The notes beneath the pieces were generated by a model that worked only from the letters and a program-made list of their open reading frames with translations, was not told the DNA's origin and did no database searches. From contig CM028335.1 of the NCBI GenBank assembly GCA_016647705.1, positions 14,529,905 through 14,593,904 of the forward strand: 64,000 nucleotides of DNA, written 5' to 3'. Origin of the DNA: Eucommia ulmoides. Its lineage: Eukaryota > Streptophyta > Magnoliopsida > Garryales > Eucommiaceae. Made by a program: the position numbers and the translations under genes. Shown piece after piece: positions 58,000 through 64,000 of this stretch (position 1 is its first letter; every line of letters starts with the position of its first letter).

Positions 58000-58306
58000 T
58001 AGTACCTGGTATTGCATACCATGATAAAGCATGGTGAGAAACACAAGCTATCACTTACGACTAAAAATTCTATATAAATGGTGGAAATTAGAAATAAAGA
58101 CTATAATTTAATGTAATACCGAAATTAGTTGACCAACAGCGTAGCCCAAATACCTTTTGATATTGATATAGCGTAGTAGTGTGCATACATTATTTCATTA
58201 CCAAAAAAAAAAAAGAAGGAAAAAAAATAACTTTCTTTCTCTTTGGACATACCAAAGACATGTACAGTCCCCAGATTTCTGATGCCATTAAAGCTTACAT
58301 AGAAGC
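58000..58306 (-). other. 3'UTR and downstream flank of the host gene
   Basis: The stop codon TGA is at 58309-58307 on the minus strand. An A-rich AATGAAATAATG stretch on that strand near 58200 could direct polyadenylation. A minus-strand frame starting at 58310 overlaps the end of the coding exon out of frame and is not real. Confidence 0.4.
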
Positions 58307-59108
58307 TCAAAGGGGCTGATCATTTACAGCCCCACTTCTGCCTCTGCACTGTAGCAACTGATCTTGAAGATTCTGCAATAGCTCGTTAAGTTTCTGGATG
58401 CGCTTCTCTTGCAATAGTATAATCTGCATAAAGAAATTTCATTTCTGATAAGATGGACAAATCAAAATACAGTATGATATTCAAAAAGTGAGGAGGCCAT
58501 TGCTTACAATAAGGGACAAAAGCTTGGGTGGCATTTGATTAACATTTCTGCTTTTTTGTTTCTACTCTCAATAAAATGGGATCAGAGTTATGTTTCCGTT
58601 CTCAATAATTCTTGGAACAAAATCACGTTTGGTAACTATAATTATTCTTAAAATGTTTTGTAATTTCTCATAACAAAAACAAAAAAAACGTGTTTGGTCG
58701 CTAATGAGAGGAGTTCTAGGGCTTGATTTGGGGAAGAAGATTTCAGTTTTTTATAGCCTTGTCTTTTTCCTAAAAAACATATTATTAAGAAAATCATATT
58801 CTTTTTTTTTCTTCTTTTCTATGTTCATCTCCCTAGATGAACATCAAGAAACACCATCGCCATGGCCACCACCACGCTACACCACCCCATGCTTCATCCT
58901 TATAACATCAAGAAACACCACTTGTTGACCTCTTCCACCAGCTGGAAGCAAGGACTCCAACGCCCATCAACGACAAGTTGATCGGTGCTCTCGTCATGTA
59001 ACCCTAATTTCCAGTGACCCCTCTACTATAACTCGTGTAGCCCTCTGCTTCCAGAAAGATAGAGAAAGAGATAGCGAGGTGAGAAGTAGAGGACTGTATG
59101 TGTGCATG

Positions 59109-59142
<34 letters not shown>

Positions 59143-61955
59143 GAGAAAGAGAGAGACCCACTGAAAAAAAAAAATCAGAAAATGGAAATCACCCCATCAT
59201 CTTGCCTATTGGAGCAAAAACAAGAGACAGGTGGAAGAGAATTGCAGATCTAAACCATCCCCTCTTCCTTTTTAGATTTGAGAATTGGGATCAAGCCCCC
59301 ATTCAAATTGCAGATTATAGGTCAGATTTTTGGCTTCAGCTTGAGAGATTGCAGTTGGTAGAAAGAGCTTCGTGGTGAGGTTAGGTGGCGGCCTTGGACT
59401 TGGTAATTGATGGGGGCGTGGCTATCATTTTTCATCTATAAATTCTTTGTTTCGGCAGAAATCATGTTCTGGCAGGTGTGGTGGTTGATGGAAGTGGAGT
59501 GGGACTGGGAGGTGGTTTATAGGGATGGGGGTGTTGTGCTTAAGACGAAGCAGAGGATTAGGAGAGGGTGGAGAGAGCAGATGGTGATGCGGAGAAGAAG
59601 GGGAAAAAAAACTATCATTGAGCCTAACGAAAATTGAAGGACCTCATTAAGCAATTGTTGTATGTCCCAGCGTATCCCATCTTTGGAAATGATCTGGGAC
59701 CAGATAATTTTTTGTTTCTCAAATTAATAAGAATTTTGAGATAACTACCATAATTTTGGGAATATCTGGGAACCAAACATGTTTCTGTTCCGAAATCCCA
59801 ATATTCGAGGAATAGGAACAGAAATTAGGGAACAGAAACACTAAACAAATGGGGCCTTAGTAAATGGTTCATGTGTCCTAGATAAATAAGTTTTAATATT
59901 CAGACAAGAAACAAGTCCATAATCCATATCAGGTGATGTCGTGATGAACATAAACACCAAGTGAGACATCATAAACAATTGAACATGGCCTTCATCAAAC
60001 CGAGTTTTCTATCCAATGGCATGCAGCCTTACCCTCATATATGGTGAAGCTACAGTGTCTAGGGAAGGTCAAATGCATGCAACCCTACTAGGAAACATGG
60101 CTAATTATTATCTCAGAGCCAAAGGCCATGGCATATGAACTAATAATGAGATTTCTTCTCGTTCAAATCTCCAGTAAAATTTATCCTACATTAATTAGCT
60201 ATATAATCCATGTAATAGATCAGCCTCTTCTTTCCCTCAGCGGCTAGGATATTTGCCAATGCGATCCACAGGCTCAACAGAACACACAGGTTTTGGTCCA
60301 CAGATTCAAATAAAGATCCATTCGTTCACAAATCACAACAAAATCTAACAAAAGATTTTTTCCACCAAAAACAATCAGATCAATCCAAATTCAAGTCACA
60401 CGCTCTTTCACTGGAAAGCATTACTCACACCGAAAATCCAACAAAAAGTCAAAGAATTACTTCAAATAAATCATTATATAAAGTCAAACACTCTTTCACT
60501 AGAAAGCATTACTCACACCAAAAATCCAACAAAAAGTCAAAGAAATACTTGAATTAAATCATTATATAAAGGTCAATTAAATATTAACGGGAATTACATA
60601 GCTTAAATTTCTAATTGCAAAAAAATATGTCATTTTGATTAACAAGTAGTTTGTAATTGCTAAATTAATGTTTATATAGAAAAAACTATTTTAATTACTT
60701 ATTTTAATAATAAATCACAAGAATTAATTGCAAAAAATTGTATTAGAGAGAGCCTTTAGATATGGGCATTTAGCAGTATATTAATACGAGTTCTTTATGT
60801 TACTAGAATTTGATAATTTATTGTTGAATCCCATATCACATTTGTGGGCCTTTCAAACTAGTCTGTATGTGAAAGGAACTACTCCACCTATTACTGTATG
60901 GTTTTAAGTTGGAAGTTAGAACCTCCTAACATGGTTTGAGAGCTGAGTTAGGAAAGTCTCGTTTGTTTGCCCCATAATTGTTTGACCTCTCTCTTCTATT
61001 TTCTTATATTTGTTAATTGCAATGCATGCAAGCCGATGTTGAACGGGAGGGTGGGTGTTGAATCCTACAATGCATTTGTGAGACACTGCAAAATAGTCTA
61101 TAATAGTATAATTCTATTTATGAACGGAACTATTCCATATATTGCAATATGGTTTTAGGTTGGAACCTCCTAATATTTAATACAATTTAATTTCTTGTCA
61201 TTGATTTTCCAGCTCGTTTGTGCAGCCTCATTCATTTCTCTATATCTATATTTTCCTTCCTTACAAATATCCGAAATTCAACCCAAATCACTTGGTGTGG
61301 CCTATTTACTCCTAGCTAAAGAGCGCTGGGAAATTATAACCAAATTTTGGCTCACAATCATCAAGAAAAAATAACTCTAAAAGAGTCGAAGAATAGAGTT
61401 GGGCTCCATTTTCTCACAGGAGGATAGAAGAATGGTGACACCTTTTTGGTACACTTACGGATACTCAAATAATCCTCCCCTAATTGTCTTCATTGACCAC
61501 TCAACAAAAAACTTTGACGAAAAAATAGCAATTAATTCAACTGACTCTCAGCAATCAGGGGGTGGGGGGAAATCTTAACATGCAACTATGGTGGAATGTG
61601 CTGAGTTCCAAATTAATGTTGGCCCAATCTAGTAGGCCAACAACTGGCTAACCATATAGGCAACTATGGTAAGTATGTACTTCAGCAAAGATGGTCATTC
61701 ATTTTATGAACATGAACAAACCATATATATAACAACTAATTCCTGTAACTGCATTCCACAATATCTAAAGAAATTCGTATTACAAACATTTACCTTCTCT
61801 TTGACAGATTCTTCCTTCTCTGAAGCATGCCGCAGCCTTCGGGAAATGGTAGAACTTGCTTCAACTTCATTCACAATTTGCTGCTTCCACTCAAATTGAG
61901 AAGTGAATGCCATCAGCAACAACAAGCAAATTAACAGCATTGATCTTGGCATCAT
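58307..61955 (-). CDS. Small hydrophobic-N-terminus, coiled-coil protein (host gene, 92 aa)
   Basis: Coding exons 61955-61794 (54 codons) and 58423-58307 (38 codons plus stop), both minus strand. The donor is AAG|GTAAATG and the acceptor TTTATGCAG|ATT, phase 0. Residues about 5-20 (SMLLICLLLLMAFTSQ) form a signal peptide or membrane anchor, followed by FEWKQQ. A basic/Ser stretch then leads to a coiled coil at about 50-80 (IQKLNELLQNLQDQLLQC), and the tail is hydrophilic. This fits a small plant-specific family of single-pass or secreted proteins of unknown function (FEW..Q....KEKI.L.QE..I.KLNEL motif), as I recall it. The start is the first of two adjacent Met codons after a 5'UTR exon splice. 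The 3.37-kb intron is unusually long. Clean splice sites and an intact joined frame argue for a living gene. Confidence 0.75.
58527..59856. mobile_element. Large PIF/Harbinger-like MITE-family element, 1.33 kb
   Basis: Ends GGTGGCATTTGATTAACAT and AAACACTAAACAAATGGGGCC, with TTG to the left and TTA to the right. Subterminal GAACAGAAATTAGGGAACAG matches the small family members. The interior contains ACCACCACGCTACACCACCC, a GA microsatellite near 59122-59150 and frames of gene-like composition (59079-59637) with no known domain. It is too short for transposase plus accessory gene. It may be a longer parent form or a member with captured DNA. Confidence 0.65.
60393..60567. repeat. 88-bp tandem duplication in the intron
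   Basis: Units at 60393-60480 and 60481-60567 share CTCTTTCACT.GAAAGCATTACTCACACC (compared in parts) and CCAACAAAAAGTCAAAGAA, with about ten differences. Confidence 0.85.
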
Positions 61956-62399
61956 TGTTTCTATCTCTCACAATAACTGCTATGACAATAAATTCATCGA
62001 ACCATCAAATTCAGGAAATGCTAACAAGTAACAACACGTTAACAATATTAAAAATTCAAACTTCATATTGCACTAAGCAATGACTCCACTTTACTTTGTA
62101 ACAAAAATTGAAATGCTTGGTCTCCCAGGACTCGATCCAAATCCCGAGTGAAAGTAATTCAAGATCAATCTTCTTTCAAATTCACCAATTTTATTATATT
62201 GAGTTTGGAAGGAATGATTTGAAATGAATGGATTAGACATTTTAAAACACACATATTTGAATTAAAAAGAAATGTCACTAGTAGATTTGAACAAGATGAG
62301 TGCATATATATGAGAGAATTAAAATTGATCATGTAAAGTGATTATTTAAATTAATCTTACCAGGAATTCTACTTACTTGGGATGATATAGTAAATTATA

Positions 62400-62795
62400 G
62401 GTGGCGTTTGGTTAGTGTTCCTATTTTTCTGTTTCTACTTCCAATAAACTGGGATAGGATGAGAATTCTGTTTCCATTTTGGAGTATTTCGGAAATAGAA
62501 ACATGCTTGATAACGATCATTCTTCTAAAATTATTTCTTTTAATTTATGAGAACAGAAACAAGAAACACGTTAATTTGCAACATTTGTTCTTTTCTTCCT
62601 TTAAATGTATGGTGGAGGGCGTGATGGTGGTGGTGGCCGGGGGTTGGTGGTGGCTGGCGGGATGATAGTGGGAATAGTTTTTTGGGAGTGAATAGGAATC
62701 AACAATTTGTGTTTCTTAAATTCTTAAGGAATTCAGAAAATAGTCCCAAATTACTCTCAAAATTTTGGAAACAGAAACAGTAATCAAAAGGAGCC
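62400..62795. mobile_element. MITE, PIF/Harbinger-like, 396 bp, in the leader intron
   Basis: Ends GGTGGCGTTTGGTTAGTG and ACAGTAATCAAAAGGAGCC, with ATA on both sides (62397-62399, 62796-62798). The core reads GGTGGTGGTGGCCGGGGGTT. It is an inverted relative of 56336-56793, sharing CTGGGATAGGATGAGAATTC. Non-coding. Confidence 0.75.
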
Positions 62796-62809
62796 ATAGT
62801 CACCATACT

Positions 62810-63460
62810 TCTTTCCAGTTTTTCCTTTACTCATTTTTTGTTGATGAGTAATCTTTTTTTATTTTATTTTATTTTCAAATTTTATTATGGTTTTACACAC
62901 TCGAATCCCTTGATTTGAAATTCATCAATCCGAACAAAACCTTAGGGAAATTAAAAAAAAAAAAAATAGAATATGAAAATGAGTGATGAGAAACATAAGA
63001 AGTCTTCGCCAGTTGTGAATTCTGCACTATATTAGCATCAATTGCAGACCATTAAAGCAATAGCAATAGTGAAGCCCATCTTCTTCTTCCTAAAAATTCT
63101 ACACACAATTCTTAATATTTCCACGAAATTAATAAGCACGACGCTAGAAAACTGAAAATGACGCCAAACAGACCTAAATTTTCTTATTTTTAGGTCAAAT
63201 TGTTTCTCGGTAAGCTAACACCAATCATAATAAATCCACGAGCATCCATAAGCTGACCGAGTTAATCAATGGAGAAGGTTCATTCGAGGTAATCCAACAT
63301 AGGAGAAAAATCCAGAAATCAGAAGATATTTACATCAATATTCACTAAATTAAGTAGCGAAAAGTTCGAGCATAAACTCAAATACGCAAATAGCAGATAT
63401 ATATCTATCTATACGTATAAAGACGGTGGATGGATGAAATCTCAGTAGAATGAGGAGTAC
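62810..63460. other. Remainder of the leader intron
   Basis: AT-rich with no other element recognised. Confidence 0.5.
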
Positions 63461-63599
63461 GTACCGATTGAAACGAAGAAGAAGTCGCGGTTTAGTTTAA
63501 AATATGCTGATAATGAAAACCCCGAACACGCCCTTTTCGTTTCTACTTTCTAGTTTGAGTTTCTTCTTTGCAGCATATAAAAAAACGAAATATTTTACA

Positions 63600-64000
63600 G
63601 ACTTAATACTTAGAACGCCCTGTAATTTTGATAAAATACCAAAGTCACACCCAATATTTTTTTTTAAAACTTGAAACATTCCTTATCACATTTAATTGGC
63701 AAAGATACCCTTACAATATATATATTTTTTATTTTTTATTTTTTTGTGTTCTAATTTTTTTTTTCCTCTCTATTTTTCTGTTGTTTTCTATTTTTTATTT
63801 TTTGTTTTTGTTCCTTTTTTTTTTGTATGGTGTTTATAGAACAAAATAAAAAATAAAGCTTCAAATTTAAAAACAAAAAAGAAAAAAATATATTATTTTT
63901 TATTTTATTTTTTGGATTTTTAATTCTTTTTTAATTTTTAAAATCCTATTTCCCGATTTGTTTTGTTATTTTTTTGTATTTTTTCTAGATTTTTTACTTT
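63600..64000. mobile_element. Left half of a T-rich/A-rich foldback element, cut by the window
   Basis: Begins with TTAATACTTAGAACGCCCTG and includes TTGGCAAAGATACCCTTACA, matching in order the left arm of 46806-47580 (TTGACAAAAATACCCTTACA). The T-rich tract then follows. The right arm would lie beyond the window. Confidence 0.55.

Larger units (their letters stand above)
58424..61793 (-). other. Second intron of the host gene (3,370 bp)
   Basis: Bounded by GTAAATG and TTTATGCAG. It contains a 1.33-kb MITE-family element (58527-59856), an 88-bp tandem duplication (60393-60567), and a pair of diverged direct repeats at about 60822-60920 and 61048-61175 (both with TTGAATCC and GGTTTTA.GTTGGAA). 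No extra coding exon was recognised. Confidence 0.65.
61956..63530 (-). promoter_or_regulatory. 5'UTR exon, leader intron and promoter side of the host gene
   Basis: Just upstream of the start codon the minus strand reads GTCATAGCAG|TTATTG, a good acceptor at 61977, with 21 nt of leader before the ATG. A matching donor, TTTCAATCG|GTACGTAC, lies at 63465/63464, so a non-coding first exon probably occupies about 63465-63530. The leader intron (61977-63464, about 1.49 kb) contains the MITE at 62400. The transcription start is not visible; TTTTTTTATATGC near 63580 (minus strand) is a possible TATA element. Confidence 0.5.

Noticed and set aside
58125-58310. Minus-strand frame starting MSFYVSF over the gene's 3' end
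   Set aside because: Out of frame with the supported last exon and runs through an A/T homopolymer.

Overview
The window reads as repeat-rich nuclear DNA from a flowering plant, most likely a eudicot. It is very AT-rich and full of homopolymer runs and microsatellites. Its content is typical of plant heterochromatin or gene-poor euchromatin: Ty1/copia and Ty3/gypsy fossils, solo LTRs, an RTE LINE, tRNA-derived SINEs, a Helitron, and many small inverted-repeat elements. I see no bacterial operon, CRISPR, rRNA or stand-alone tRNA gene. All calls come from reading the sequence; no search was run.

Layout. 1-1072: 33-bp minisatellite and a gypsy-type LTR cut by the window edge. 1290-1466: an inverted-repeat arm relic. 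1467-5448: a minus-strand Helitron carrying what looks like a piece of an IQ-domain (IQD) gene plus two small MITEs. 5450-8642: a SINE, an array built on the palindrome TTAACGTTAA, and a GC-patchy tract. 8643-19932: a long-inverted-repeat DNA element with an F-box-like fragment. It was entered by a short-LTR copia fossil (9261-19277), which was itself entered by a larger copia fossil (9379 to about 15734) and by a solo LTR (17002-18708). 20979-25345: a near full-length but dead RTE LINE with an 18-bp target duplication, split inside its endonuclease by a gypsy solo LTR. 25.4-31 kb: AT-rich DNA with a SINE and several foldback or MITE elements.

31.8-45.4 kb: two direct copies of one AT-rich segment flank a minus-strand copia fossil (about 36385-43408), whose leader holds a 2.16-kb solo LTR with a perfect 5-bp duplication. 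45.9-56.8 kb: MITEs, foldback hairpins, an Au-like SINE, a hAT-like element inside a second SINE, and a MULE-like element. 57.1-58.0 kb: a second RTE fragment and a 181-bp tandem duplication.

The only convincing host gene is on the minus strand at 58.3-63.5 kb. A probable 5'UTR exon and two coding exons encode a 92-residue protein with an N-terminal hydrophobic segment and a C-terminal coiled coil. Both of its introns contain members of one MITE family. That family, with ends like GGTGGCGTTTGGTTA and TTA-type flanks, occurs at least seven times in the window.

No new multi-gene system is visible. The most unusual points are the datable nesting order, the arrays of short palindromes inside two unrelated solo LTRs, the TTAACGTTAA array, the segment duplication that exposes a clean 690-bp insertion, and the host gene whose introns are filled by MITEs.
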